A model generated the notes under the pieces. The model did not search any database, was not told the origin of the DNA, and was given only the letters and a program-made list of their open reading frames with translations. The translations under genes and the position numbers were made by a program. A stretch of DNA of 64,000 nt from Brucella rhizosphaerae (GTDB lineage Bacteria; Pseudomonadota; Alphaproteobacteria; Rhizobiales; Rhizobiaceae). Of this stretch, positions 1 to 8,643 are shown piece after piece. Numbering within the stretch: position 1 is the stretch's first letter; each line of letters begins with the position of its first letter. The stretch lies in the NCBI RefSeq assembly GCF_002252475.1, contig NZ_NNRK01000017.1, positions 310,001 through 374,000 of the forward strand, written 5' to 3'.

Positions 1-1286
1 CGTTGATTGCTGAAACCGGCGGCCAGAATGCAATGATCGTAGATTCGTCTGCGCTTGCAGAGCAGGTTGTGTTCGACGTTATCGGCTCGGCCTTCGACAG
101 TGCTGGACAACGTTGCTCGGCGCTTCGTGTACTGTGCCTGCAGGAAGATGTTGCTGACCGCATTCTGACAATGCTGAAGGGTGCGCTGAAAGAGCTTTCC
201 ATTGGCCGCACCGACCAGCTCAAGGTCGATATCGGCGCAGTCATTACGCAAGATGCCAAGGATATCATCGAGACGCATGTTCAGGCGATGCGTGATATGG
301 GCCGCAAGGTCGAGCAGCTTCCACTGGGAACGGGAACAGAGAAGGGTACTTTCGTAGCACCAACCATCGTTGAGATTGATAGTCTCCGCGACCTGAAGCG
401 CGAAGTGTTTGGTCCGGTTCTGCATGTCGTGCGCTACAAGCGCGATGACATGGATCGCCTGATCGACGACATCAACGCAACCGGTTACGGTCTGACCTTC
501 GGTCTGCATACACGCCTTGATGAAACCATCGCTCACGTTGCCGATCGTATTCGGGTTGGTAACATCTATATCAATCGTAACGTCATCGGTGCGATTGTGG
601 GCGTCCAGCCTTTCGGCGGTCGTGGTCTGTCCGGAACGGGCCCGAAGGCTGGCGGTCCGCTTTATCTCGGTCGTCTGGTCGAAACAGCTCCCATCCCGCC
701 GCGTATGGCTTCGGTTCATACCGATGCAGCACTCAATGATTTTGCAAAATGGTTGGGTAATCGCGGTATGAACGATCTGGCGCATGCAGCACGCGAAACC
801 GGCAGTGTCTCGGCACTTGGTCTCAATATCGAACTTCCGGGTCCTGTCGGCGAGCGTAATCTTTATGCGCTTCACCCACGCGGCCGTATCCTCCTGGCAC
901 CACAGACGGAAACAGGTCTCTATCGCCAGCTCACGGCAGTGCTCGCCACCGGCAACACAGCCGTGATCGATGAGGCCTCCGGTCTGCGCAATGTCTTGAA
1001 GGACCTGCCAGCAAGTGTGGCAGCGCGCGCAGTCTGGACAAAGGATTGGCAGTCTGATGCACCGTTTGCCGGTGCACTTGTGGAAGGTGAGGGTGAACGC
1101 CTGACCGACATCAACAAGAAGCTGGCTGCACTTCCTGGCCCGCTTGTGCTGACACAGGCGGCTACCTCAGCTCAGCTCGCCGAGAACGCAGATTGCTATT
1201 GCCTGAGCTGGTTGCTCGAAGAGGTTTCGACCTCGATCAATACGACCGCTGCGGGCGGCAATGCTAGCTTGATGGCAATCGGCTAA
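1..1286 (+). CDS. putA: PutA C-terminal part (proline dehydrogenase / P5C dehydrogenase), 5'-truncated by window edge
   Basis: The open frame enters from the left edge, so only about the last 427 residues are seen. They belong to the L-glutamate-gamma-semialdehyde (P5C) dehydrogenase half of the bifunctional proline-degradation enzyme, which oxidises the semialdehyde to glutamate with NAD+. Visible aldehyde-dehydrogenase landmarks are the catalytic-Glu segment IAETGGQNAMIV at the very start and the catalytic-Cys segment AGQRCSALR about 35 residues later, then PFGGRGLSGTGPKAGGP. A further ~190 residues (ending EVSTSINTTAAGGNASLMAIG) form the C-terminal tail that PutA has and monofunctional P5C dehydrogenases lack. 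This tail is why I call PutA rather than a stand-alone dehydrogenase; the proline dehydrogenase and any DNA-binding N-terminus lie outside the window. A rho-independent terminator follows. Confidence 0.92.
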   Translation, partial: LIAETGGQNAMIVDSSALAEQVVFDVIGSAFDSAGQRCSALRVLCLQEDVADRILTMLKGALKELSIGRTDQLKVDIGAVITQDAKDIIETHVQAMRDMGRKVEQLPLGTGTEKGTFVAPTIVEIDSLRDLKREVFGPVLHVVRYKRDDMDRLIDDINATGYGLTFGLHTRLDETIAHVADRIRVGNIYINRNVIGAIVGVQPFGGRGLSGTGPKAGGPLYLGRLVETAPIPPRMASVHTDAALNDFAKWLGNRGMNDLAHAARETGSVSALGLNIELPGPVGERNLYALHPRGRILLAPQTETGLYRQLTAVLATGNTAVIDEASGLRNVLKDLPASVAARAVWTKDWQSDAPFAGALVEGEGERLTDINKKLAALPGPLVLTQAATSAQLAENADCYCLSWLLEEVSTSINTTAAGGNASLMAIG

Positions 1287-1310
1287 TATCCGGTTCCATT
1301 GATTTGAAAG

Positions 1311-1335
1311 AGGCGACCTCCGGGTCGCCTTTTTT
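1311..1335 (+). terminator. Rho-independent terminator of putA
   Basis: An 8-bp perfect stem AGGCGACC / GGTCGCCT with loop TCCG is followed by a T run. It begins 25 bases after the putA stop and separates putA from the transporter genes that follow. Confidence 0.9.
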
Positions 1336-1505
1336 GTATTTGCACATCATTGCAAGGCTGTGCAGAAACAGAATTATTAGATCGTTTCTATATTTTTCAG
1401 AATGAAATTTACAAAAGCAGATTGACACATAAGTGTAAAAGGCAAAGACTGTGCACAGGCTTGCAAAAAGCCACAGCGTGGAGGCGCTGATCATAGGGAG
1501 GAATA

Positions 1506-2534
1506 ATGATGCGTTGGGCACTTATGGCCGCGGCATTTGCCGCTGGTGTTTCTTCATTTGCGGTTTCGGCACAGGCTTCAGGTAATCTCAATCTCATCTG
1601 TTCGGCAGACGTCGTGATCTGCGAGCAAATGAAGAATAATTTCGAGAAAGAAACGGATATCAAAGTCAATATGGTGCGCCTGTCTTCTGGCGAAACCTAT
1701 GCGAAAGTACGCGCCGAAGCGCGCAATCCGAAGACTGATATATGGTGGGCCGGTACTGGCGACCCGCATCTGCAAGCTGCATCAGAAGGTTTGACGCTCG
1801 AATATAAATCACCAATGCTCGACCAGCTGCAGGATTGGGCTAAAAAGCAGGCGGAAAGTTCTGAGTTTCGTACCGTGGGCGTTTACGCCGGTGCGCTGGG
1901 CTGGGGCTATAACACAGACATTTTCAAGAAAAAGAACCTGAAGGAACCAGCCTGCTGGGCCGATCTGCTCGATCCGTCCTATAAGGGTGAAATCCAGATG
2001 GCGAACCCGAACTCTTCCGGTACCGCCTATACGGCGCTTGCCACGCTCATACAGTTGATGGGTGAGGAAAAGGCATTTGAATATCTGGCAAAACTTAACG
2101 CCAATGTCTCGCAATATACTAAGTCCGGTTCTGCTCCTGTGAAATCAGCAGCGCGTGGCGAAAACGGTATTGGTATCGTGTTCATGCACGATGCTGTGGC
2201 GATGACCGCTGAAGGTTTTCCGATCAAGTCAATCGCACCGTGCGAAGGCACGGGTTACGAAATTGGCTCCATGTCGATTATCAAGGGTGCGAGAAACCTT
2301 GAAAATGCGAAGAAGTGGTATGATTGGGCATTGACCGCAGATGTGCAGTCGAAAATGAAGGATGCCAAATCCTTCCAGCTTCCTTCCAACAAGAATGCTG
2401 AGGTGCCGAAAGAGTCACCGCGCTTCGAGGATATCAAGCTGATCGATTATGACTTCAAGACCTATGGCGAACCAACAAAGCGCAAAGAAATCCTAGAACG
2501 CTGGGATAAGCAAATTGGTGCCAAAGCTAACTAA
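1506..2534 (+). CDS. AfuA-like periplasmic substrate-binding protein, probable sugar/polyol-phosphate binder (usually mis-called Fe3+)
   Basis: A 342-residue extracytoplasmic solute-binding protein with an N-terminal signal peptide (hydrophobic to about residue 22, cleavage near SAQA). The start is set by a strong SD GGGAGG 5 bases upstream. By fold it belongs to the ferric-iron family, but the Tyr-Tyr iron ligands are absent. At the corresponding place stands GIVFMHDAV with His228-Asp229, followed by Glu252, and Ser60-Ser61 lie earlier. Their mutual spacing equals that of Ser37, His205, Asp206 and Glu229, which I recall as the sugar-phosphate ligands of AfuA from Actinobacillus. It heads an operon with a fused permease, an ATPase and an inositol-monophosphatase-like enzyme. 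I infer a phosphorylated sugar or inositol substrate. An aminoethylphosphonate-type ligand is a possible alternative; iron is unlikely. Confidence 0.75.
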   Translation: MMRWALMAAAFAAGVSSFAVSAQASGNLNLICSADVVICEQMKNNFEKETDIKVNMVRLSSGETYAKVRAEARNPKTDIWWAGTGDPHLQAASEGLTLEYKSPMLDQLQDWAKKQAESSEFRTVGVYAGALGWGYNTDIFKKKNLKEPACWADLLDPSYKGEIQMANPNSSGTAYTALATLIQLMGEEKAFEYLAKLNANVSQYTKSGSAPVKSAARGENGIGIVFMHDAVAMTAEGFPIKSIAPCEGTGYEIGSMSIIKGARNLENAKKWYDWALTADVQSKMKDAKSFQLPSNKNAEVPKESPRFEDIKLIDYDFKTYGEPTKRKEILERWDKQIGAKAN

Positions 2535-2581
2535 TACATAGCTGCGTTCGCGGTTAGCGACCACTTTTCGATATCAATACT

Positions 2582-2601
2582 CCCGCCATTGATCTGGCGG
2601 G
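2582..2601 (+). other. Hairpin between binding-protein and permease genes
   Basis: A 7-bp perfect stem CCCGCCA / TGGCGGG with a 6-base loop lies 47 bases after the binding-protein stop. It has no T run, so it looks like an mRNA-stabilising or attenuating hairpin that lets the binding protein be made in excess over the membrane components. Confidence 0.5.
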
Positions 2602-2631
2602 GGACGGATAATTGCATCCACTTTACAGGCT

Positions 2632-2745
2632 ATTAGAGCGCCGGGTGTCCTTCTGGATGCGCAAAGGGTGCTCTAACTCTTTGATTCTACGCATAGTGCT
2701 TTACAAAAATCGAATCCGATTTTTGCGCCGATGCGCTGGCAGAAA
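2632..2745. repeat. Intergenic palindromic mosaic repeat (family C)
   Basis: The remainder of the 223-base gap between binding protein and permease is a composite repeat. It opens with GAGCGCCGGGTGTCC, has a central CTCTAACTCTTTGATTCTACG, then a hairpin AAAAATCG-AATC-CGATTTTT (2705-2724), and closes with GCGCCGATGCGC. It resembles the RIME-type mosaic elements I know from Rhizobiales genomes. Only one copy is present in the window, so family membership rests on memory. Confidence 0.5.
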
Positions 2746-2757
2746 AGCGGATAGAAT

Positions 2758-4983
2758 ATGACACAACACAATCGACGGCTTGATCTGGTTTTGGCGCTGG
2801 CTCTGTTCGCGTTCCTCATCTTGCCCTGGTATCGTATTGAGCAAGGCTTCTTCCGATTCAGTTGGATTGAAGGTTTTTTCAGTCAAGCCGAAAACGCTCC
2901 CGGTATTCTGCAGATATTCACATTTGGACGGCCTTGGCTCGTCGTAGCAGCAGTGTTGATGCTTCTCTGTGCGTTCGCACGATTTGCAATGCCAGCTGAA
3001 AAGCGCACGTCCTTATTGATTGGCGCAAGTTTGTTGGGCGCTGGCTTTCTTGCATTGCAAGGGCTGGCAATCGGCTTTACCGGCTGGAACTGGAGCTTAG
3101 CCGAAACCCTTTTCGGACAACTTGCAGATGGGCAACCTGCATTCGGTGCAGGCGCTGTTCTGACAGGCTTGTGTTTCCTCCTGATCTTTTCGTTCGCCCT
3201 TGCTGAACGCGGTGTGATGAAAGGTGATGCATTTGTCGTCTCTTCCATCACGTTGCTGGTCGCACTGGTCAGCGTCTTTGTATTCTATCCGATCATCAGC
3301 ATGTTTGCGGGTTCGGTTCAGGACTTTGACGGCTCTTTTAATCCCGATGGCTTCATCGGCAACATTCAGGATTCCTCAATCTGGAGCCTTGCCTGTGTGA
3401 TTGGCGACGGACGTTGCGGCGTTGCCTGGCGCACACTTTGGCTGGCGCTGATGACCGCCACAGGTTCCACCGTGCTCGGGCTTTCGTTTGCGCTCGTTGC
3501 AACGCGTACGGGTTTTCCCTTCAAAAAAGGCCTGCGCATTCTCACGGTCCTGCCGATCATCACGCCACCCTTTGTAATAGGGCTGGCACTCACATTGCTG
3601 TTCGGACGTGCAGGTGTGGTGACAGAACAGATTTCCAATCTGTTTGGTGTTGAACCGGGCCGCTGGCTTTATGGTCTCACTGGTATCTGGATTGCTCAGG
3701 TGCTGTCATTCACACCGATCACCTTTCTGGTTCTGATCGGTGTTGTCGAAGGCGTATCGCCTTCTATGGAAGAAGCATCGCAAACTTTGCGTGCTGATCG
3801 CTGGCGCACGTTCAATCGTGTTTCTTTGCCGCTTATGGCACCGGGCCTTGCCAATGCGTTTCTGATTGCATTTATCGAAAGCATGGCCGATTTCGGCAAT
3901 CCGATGGTGCTTGGTGGCAGCCATGGTGTACTTTCGACAGAGATATTCTTTGCCGTTGTGGGCGCGCAGAATGACCCATCGCGTGCGGCAGTTCTGGCAA
4001 TCGTGCTGCTCTGCTTCACGCTGTCAGCATTCCTCATCCAGCGTCTGTGGTTGTCGGGCAAGAACTTCGCGACCGTCACCGGAAAAGGCGATTCCGGCAT
4101 TCATGCCGGACTGCCAAACGGATTGAAGATTGGCGTCTATGCGCTTGTTATTCCATGGATGATCTTCACAGTTGTTGTGTACCTGATGATCCTTATCGGT
4201 GGTTTCGTGCGGACATGGGGTCTCGATAACTCACTGACCTTGGATCATTACCGTCGCGCCTTTTCTGTCGTTTGGACAGATAGCGGCTTTGCCTGGACAG
4301 GCGTTGCGTGGAACTCCTTCTGGACAACGATGGAGATATCGCTGATCTCTGCGCCACTGACGGCAGCTGTAGGATTGCTCACTGCCTATCTGATTGTGCG
4401 ACAGCGTTTCTTCGGGCGTAGTGTGTTTGAGTTTGCACTGATGCTGAGCTTCGCCATTCCGGGCACGGTGATCGGTGTCAGCTACATCATGGCTTTCAAT
4501 CTGCCGCCGCTTGAAATGACTGGAACGGCGTTGATCCTGATTGCCTGCTTTGTGTTCCGCAATATGCCTGTTGGCGTACGCGGTGGCATCGCGGCGATGA
4601 GCCAGCTCGACAAAAGCCTTGATGAAGCCTCACTCACCTTGCGTGCAGGCAGTTTCCGCACGATCCGCAAGGTCATCCTGCCGCTTTTGCGTCCGGCAAT
4701 TACGGCAGCGCTCGTCTATTCCTTCGTGCGTGCCATCACATCGATCAGCGCCGTCATCTTCCTTGTTTCGGCGGAATACAACATGGCAACCTCTTACATC
4801 GTCGGTCTTGTCGAGAATGGCGAGTTCGGTGTGGCGATTGCCTATTCTTCGGCACTCATTCTGGTGATGGTCATCGTGATTGCCGTCTTCCAGCTTCTTG
4901 TCGGTGAACGCAGGCTGCGGCGTGAAAACCGCGTGGCAACACTCACGCCGATTAAAACCGTTCAACAGGAGAAAGCCGTATGA
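2758..4983 (+). CDS. Fused two-domain ABC permease of the AfuB/FbpB type
   Basis: A 741-residue integral membrane protein carrying both permease units of a binding-protein-dependent importer in one chain. Each half has the EAA loop that contacts the ATPase: EEASQTLRADRWRTFNRVSL near residue 340 and DEASLTLRAGSFRTIRKVIL near residue 622. Extra hydrophobic segments at the N-terminus (FLILPW, LVVAAVLMLLCAF) make it longer than most FbpB proteins, as in AfuB. Its end overlaps the ATPase start by the ATGA tetranucleotide, which indicates translational coupling. SD AAGCGGA precedes the ATG. Together with 1506-2534 and 4980-6041 it forms one complete importer; substrate as argued for the binding protein. 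Confidence 0.85.
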   Translation: MTQHNRRLDLVLALALFAFLILPWYRIEQGFFRFSWIEGFFSQAENAPGILQIFTFGRPWLVVAAVLMLLCAFARFAMPAEKRTSLLIGASLLGAGFLALQGLAIGFTGWNWSLAETLFGQLADGQPAFGAGAVLTGLCFLLIFSFALAERGVMKGDAFVVSSITLLVALVSVFVFYPIISMFAGSVQDFDGSFNPDGFIGNIQDSSIWSLACVIGDGRCGVAWRTLWLALMTATGSTVLGLSFALVATRTGFPFKKGLRILTVLPIITPPFVIGLALTLLFGRAGVVTEQISNLFGVEPGRWLYGLTGIWIAQVLSFTPITFLVLIGVVEGVSPSMEEASQTLRADRWRTFNRVSLPLMAPGLANAFLIAFIESMADFGNPMVLGGSHGVLSTEIFFAVVGAQNDPSRAAVLAIVLLCFTLSAFLIQRLWLSGKNFATVTGKGDSGIHAGLPNGLKIGVYALVIPWMIFTVVVYLMILIGGFVRTWGLDNSLTLDHYRRAFSVVWTDSGFAWTGVAWNSFWTTMEISLISAPLTAAVGLLTAYLIVRQRFFGRSVFEFALMLSFAIPGTVIGVSYIMAFNLPPLEMTGTALILIACFVFRNMPVGVRGGIAAMSQLDKSLDEASLTLRAGSFRTIRKVILPLLRPAITAALVYSFVRAITSISAVIFLVSAEYNMATSYIVGLVENGEFGVAIAYSSALILVMVIVIAVFQLLVGERRLRRENRVATLTPIKTVQQEKAV

Positions 4984-6041
4984 CTACAATCCGTCCTGGC
5001 TCCGTTACTTTTCAAAATGTGACCAAGAAGTTCGGGAATTTCACCGCTCTGCCTGATCTGTCGCTTACGGTCGAACCGGGCACACTGGTTACGCTGCTAG
5101 GGCCGTCCGGCTGCGGCAAGACCACAACCTTGCGACTTCTGGCAGGGCTGGAGCATCCGACATCGGGTCGCATTCTCATCGGCGGCAAGGATGTAACGAT
5201 GCTTCCCGCCAATGAACGCGATGTATCGATGGTGTTTCAATCCTACGCGCTGTTCCCGCATATGAGTTCACTGGATAATGTTGCTTACGGGCTGGAATCC
5301 TCGGGCCTTAAGAAGAAGGAAGCACGCGAGCGGGCGGAGGAAGGGCTGAAACTGGTGGGTCTTGCAGGAATGGGGCACCGCCTGCCAGCAGAGCTGTCCG
5401 GTGGCCAGCAACAACGCGTTGCAGTTGCACGTGCTCTTGTGCTGGAGCCGCAGGTTTTGCTGCTTGATGAGCCACTGTCCAATCTCGATGCGCGGTTGCG
5501 TCGTCGCGTTAGAACCGAGATCAGGGAACTGCAGCAAAGACTTGGTTTCACTGCAGTTTACGTTACCCACGATCAGGATGAAGCTTTGGCAGTATCCGAT
5601 ACAATTATTGTCATGAAAGATGGCGATATAGCCCAGCAAGGTAGCCCGCGCGATCTCTACGAGTCTCCCGCATCTGCCTTCATCGCAGACTTCATGGGTG
5701 AGGCGAATGTCGTGCCCTGCGAAGTCGTCAGTGCATTAAATGGAGAAGCTGTTATCCGTATCGGAAAGCTTGAGCATCGTTTGGCATCCCGGAATGCGCG
5801 CCCGGGGCCGGCACAACTGGCCGTTCGCCCGAATGCGGTGAGCCTACAGGCAAAGGCCGGTGGCGATTTTCCGGGTCGCGTCGCTCATTCGGCCTATCTT
5901 GGCGACCATATTGAGTATGAAATCGAGACCGAGCACGGCAAGCTTTTCATCGTCGATCCAGCGGTGGAAGAGGCGCTGCCACCACAAACTGACGTGGCAA
6001 TCCATTTCAAACCACGCGGCCTTGCCATCATCAACAATTGA
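4980..6041 (+). CDS. ABC transporter ATP-binding protein (AfuC/FbpC type)
   Basis: A 353-residue nucleotide-binding subunit energising the importer formed with the two upstream genes. Walker A GPSGCGKT is at residues 41-48, the Q-loop in VFQSYALFPHM, the signature LSGGQQQR near 139-146, Walker B VLLLDEP near 159-165 and the switch His in VTHDQDEAL. A C-terminal TOBE-like domain (about 245-353, from MGEANVVP onward) is as expected for this subfamily. The ATG overlaps the permease stop, and 45 bases separate it from the phosphatase gene, so all four genes are likely co-transcribed. Confidence 0.9.
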   Translation: MTTIRPGSVTFQNVTKKFGNFTALPDLSLTVEPGTLVTLLGPSGCGKTTTLRLLAGLEHPTSGRILIGGKDVTMLPANERDVSMVFQSYALFPHMSSLDNVAYGLESSGLKKKEARERAEEGLKLVGLAGMGHRLPAELSGGQQQRVAVARALVLEPQVLLLDEPLSNLDARLRRRVRTEIRELQQRLGFTAVYVTHDQDEALAVSDTIIVMKDGDIAQQGSPRDLYESPASAFIADFMGEANVVPCEVVSALNGEAVIRIGKLEHRLASRNARPGPAQLAVRPNAVSLQAKAGGDFPGRVAHSAYLGDHIEYEIETEHGKLFIVDPAVEEALPPQTDVAIHFKPRGLAIINN

Positions 6042-6086
6042 GCGCATGAACCATGCGCCTTTATTCCCTCTGACTGGAAACCAAGC

Positions 6087-6887
6087 ATGACATCGGACAT
6101 TTCAAAAGAGCTTGAAACACGGTTTAAGCTTGCGCAGGAAATTGCGCGTGAGGCAGGCGCAATGGCGCTCGATTATTTCAATCGTCGGGAAACGCTTGTT
6201 ATCGAAATCAAACGCGATCCGCAGGATGTGGTGTCCATAGCCGACCGTAATGTGGAGCAGCTGATCAATGAGCGCGTTTTGGCAGCCTTCAGCGATGACG
6301 GCTTTCTGGGGGAAGAATACGGACTGAATGCAGGTAGTTCAGGCTTTACATGGGTGGTCGATCCGATCGATGGCACCAGCCCTTTCGTCAATGGAATGCC
6401 GAACTGGTGCGTTTCCATTGCGGTTCTGAAGGATGGCGAGCCGGTTATCGGTGTTATTCAGGCACCTTGCTTTGATGAGCTTTACGCATCGGCTAAGGGG
6501 CAGGGTGCAACGCTTAATGGCAAGAAGCTCACGCTTGACCCATCCCGCAACATTCGCAACTCGGTAACAGGCATAGGCGCGAATAATTATGTAACGCCGC
6601 AAGTCGTCGCCAAAATCGTTGAAGATCTGCTTGAAGCAGGCGGTACATTCATCCGCAACGGCTCAGGTGCGCTTATGATCGCCTATGTCGCGGCGGGTCG
6701 TCTGGTTGGCTATTATGAGCCTTACATGCACGCATGGGACTGCATGGCCGGTTTCTGCCTCGTCACGGAATCAGGCGGCTATGCGCATCCTTTTCCTACT
6801 GAAGGTGAGAAGCTAACTAAAGGCAACAAGGTGTTTGTAGCGGCACCCGGTGCAATCGATGACTTGAAAAAAGTGGCCAGAATTTAA
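6087..6887 (+). CDS. Inositol-monophosphatase-family sugar/polyol phosphatase
   Basis: A 266-residue Mg2+-dependent phosphatase of the IMPase/FBPase/CysQ superfamily. Metal-binding motifs are complete: GEEYG (Glu76-Glu77), DPIDGT (Asp92, Asp95) and WDCMAG (Asp218). The family hydrolyses myo-inositol-1-phosphate, histidinol phosphate, PAP or other small phosphomonoesters, and sequence alone does not separate these. It is the last gene of the AfuABC-like operon and converges directly on the inositol catabolic genes. I infer that it dephosphorylates what the transporter brings in, yielding a free polyol such as myo-inositol. A housekeeping suhB role is less likely because suhB would not be expected in a transporter operon. 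Confidence 0.82.
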   Translation: MTSDISKELETRFKLAQEIAREAGAMALDYFNRRETLVIEIKRDPQDVVSIADRNVEQLINERVLAAFSDDGFLGEEYGLNAGSSGFTWVVDPIDGTSPFVNGMPNWCVSIAVLKDGEPVIGVIQAPCFDELYASAKGQGATLNGKKLTLDPSRNIRNSVTGIGANNYVTPQVVAKIVEDLLEAGGTFIRNGSGALMIAYVAAGRLVGYYEPYMHAWDCMAGFCLVTESGGYAHPFPTEGEKLTKGNKVFVAAPGAIDDLKKVARI

Positions 6888-6892
6888 TTAAA

Positions 6893-6920
6893 ATGCCCCG
6901 GCAATCCGGGGCATTTTTTT
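6893..6920. terminator. Bidirectional terminator between the phosphatase gene and iolB
   Basis: A 9-bp perfect stem ATGCCCCGG / CCGGGGCAT with loop CAAT is followed by seven T on the plus strand and preceded by an A-rich stretch that gives Ts on the minus strand. It serves both convergent transcription units, and its 3' part abuts the iolB stop codon. Confidence 0.9.
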
Positions 6921-7734
6921 ATGCAGATGGATTGTCGCGTTTGTAAATCCAGTCGTGATCCGGGTGGTTCTTGAACCGCCATTTGCGGATCGGTCCGGCC
7001 ATGACGTTGAGATAATACATCTCATAGCCATAAGGCGCACCGCAAGGGTGATGCCCCTTTGGCACCAGAACCACATCGCCATCAGAGACAGCCATGGTTT
7101 CATCAAGACTGCCATCTTCTGTGAAAACCCGTTGGATGCCATAGCCTTGTGACGGGTTGAGACGGTGATAATAGGTTTCTTCCAGATAGGTCATATCGGG
7201 GAAATTATCTTCATCGTGCCGGTGCGGCGGATAGGATGACCAGTTACCCTGCGGCGTGAAAACTTCAGTCACCAGAAGGCTGTCTGCCACATCGCGGCCT
7301 TCCATTGCGATGTTGAAGATGTTGCGGGTGTTGGCACCTTGTCCACGCGTGTCGAAAGTCAATCCTTCCGGTCCGAGCTTTTGGGCATTACGACCCGGTT
7401 TGCCCGGAGCGGTGCAAACAGCAAGCACGCAATCCGTTGTTGCTGCGGCATCCCAATCGCTTTCGGCTGGTACATAGAGGCAATGCGGAGCGAGTTTTTC
7501 AAACACGCTCATCCGCTCGCCCATTTCGCCGAAATCTTCTCCCGAAGCTTTGAGCTTTGCCTTGCCCTCGACCAGAACCAGAATGACTTCCCGGTCGTCG
7601 GTTTTCTCCGTTGCCGTTTCACCTGCTTTCAGGCGATAGAGGCCAAAGCCAACATAACCCCAATTGGCGCTTTCTGGGGTGATGTCATGCACCTTGCCAT
7701 GCGTGCCGTTCGGCTTGCGTAACAGATTGGCCAT
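6919..7734 (-). CDS. iolB: 5-deoxy-glucuronate isomerase
   Basis: A 271-residue cupin-type enzyme converting 5-deoxy-glucuronate to 2-deoxy-5-keto-gluconate in myo-inositol catabolism. The bicupin fold shows a metal-binding cluster YPPHRHDEDN and LEETYYHRLNPSQGYG, then VPKGHHPCGAPYGYEMYYLN. Length is that of known IolB. It is the last gene of the minus-strand operon iolC-iolD-iolE-iolB, only 3 bases after iolE. Confidence 0.95.
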   Translation of the reverse strand: MANLLRKPNGTHGKVHDITPESANWGYVGFGLYRLKAGETATEKTDDREVILVLVEGKAKLKASGEDFGEMGERMSVFEKLAPHCLYVPAESDWDAAATTDCVLAVCTAPGKPGRNAQKLGPEGLTFDTRGQGANTRNIFNIAMEGRDVADSLLVTEVFTPQGNWSSYPPHRHDEDNFPDMTYLEETYYHRLNPSQGYGIQRVFTEDGSLDETMAVSDGDVVLVPKGHHPCGAPYGYEMYYLNVMAGPIRKWRFKNHPDHDWIYKRDNPSA

Positions 7735-7737
7735 TGC

Positions 7738-8640
7738 TCAGTCTCCTTTGTCGAGTCCTGCTTCGCGCGCAAACGCCTTCAAAGACTTCAGTCCCAGCGA
7801 TTGATACTCGAATGGATTACGAACGCCCGGGTCCTGCTCGGCTTCGATGACCAGCCAGCCCTGATAACCATGTTCGGCCGCAACCTTGAGCACCGGCACA
7901 AAGTCGACGCCGCCTTCATGATCGCCGGGAACGGTGAAAACACCACGACGCACGCCCTCCAGAAAAGACAGGCTCTGGTTGCGCACTTCCGCAGCTATCT
8001 CCGGGCGGACATTCTTGGCATGGATGTGACGAACGCGTGCCATGTGGTTTTTTGCAACGCGTTCCGGATTGCCGCCGCCAAACAGGCAATGGCCTGTGTC
8101 GAGTAGTAATTTCGCATGTGGGCCAGTATGCTTCATGAGAAGATCAATCTCGTCTTCTGTCTGGACAATGGTTCCCATGTGGTGGTGATAGACGAGCGCT
8201 ATACCTTGCGTGGCGGCATGTTCGGCAAGCGCTTCAACACCTGCGCCAAACTCTTCCCAACGCGCTTCTTCCAGAACGGGGCGCTCGGAGAGAGGCTTGT
8301 CGTCGTCTCCGTGAATAGCATTCGACGTTTCGCAAACAATGATGACTTTGCAGCCCATGGCTTTCAGAAGATCAAGCGCTGGCTGCATTGCAACCTTCTC
8401 ATCTTCGACCGAATTGGTCAACAGATTGAGTGAATGCCAGCCGGAAACAAAGCGCAGATTTCGTGGTTCGAGTACTGCTTTAAGTTCCTCTGCAACCTGC
8501 GGAAATTTATGACCTTTTTCTATTCCGTCGAAGCCGATTCTTGAGGTTTCGTCGAGGCATTGATCAAGGCTTATATGCGCGCCGAGGCTGCGATCATCAT
8601 CGTTCGACCAGGCAATCGGGTTGGTGCCATAGAGGATCAT
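7738..8640 (-). CDS. iolE: Myo-inosose-2 dehydratase
   Basis: A 300-residue xylose-isomerase-like TIM-barrel enzyme that dehydrates 2-keto-myo-inositol to 3D-trihydroxycyclohexane-1,2-dione. Typical IolE features are the opening [14 protein letters not shown], the internal [15 protein letters not shown] and [14 protein letters not shown] carrying metal ligands, and the closing [10 protein letters not shown]. Three bases separate it from iolD upstream and from iolB downstream, consistent with a single polycistron. Confidence 0.95.
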   Translation of the reverse strand: MILYGTNPIAWSNDDDRSLGAHISLDQCLDETSRIGFDGIEKGHKFPQVAEELKAVLEPRNLRFVSGWHSLNLLTNSVEDEKVAMQPALDLLKAMGCKVIIVCETSNAIHGDDDKPLSERPVLEEARWEEFGAGVEALAEHAATQGIALVYHHHMGTIVQTEDEIDLLMKHTGPHAKLLLDTGHCLFGGGNPERVAKNHMARVRHIHAKNVRPEIAAEVRNQSLSFLEGVRRGVFTVPGDHEGGVDFVPVLKVAAEHGYQGWLVIEAEQDPGVRNPFEYQSLGLKSLKAFAREAGLDKGD

Positions 8641-8643
8641 CGG

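Noticed and set aside
1506..6041. Calling the first ABC operon a ferric iron transporter
   Set aside because: The Tyr-Tyr iron ligands are missing and AfuA-like ligands are present; kept only as a superfamily label.
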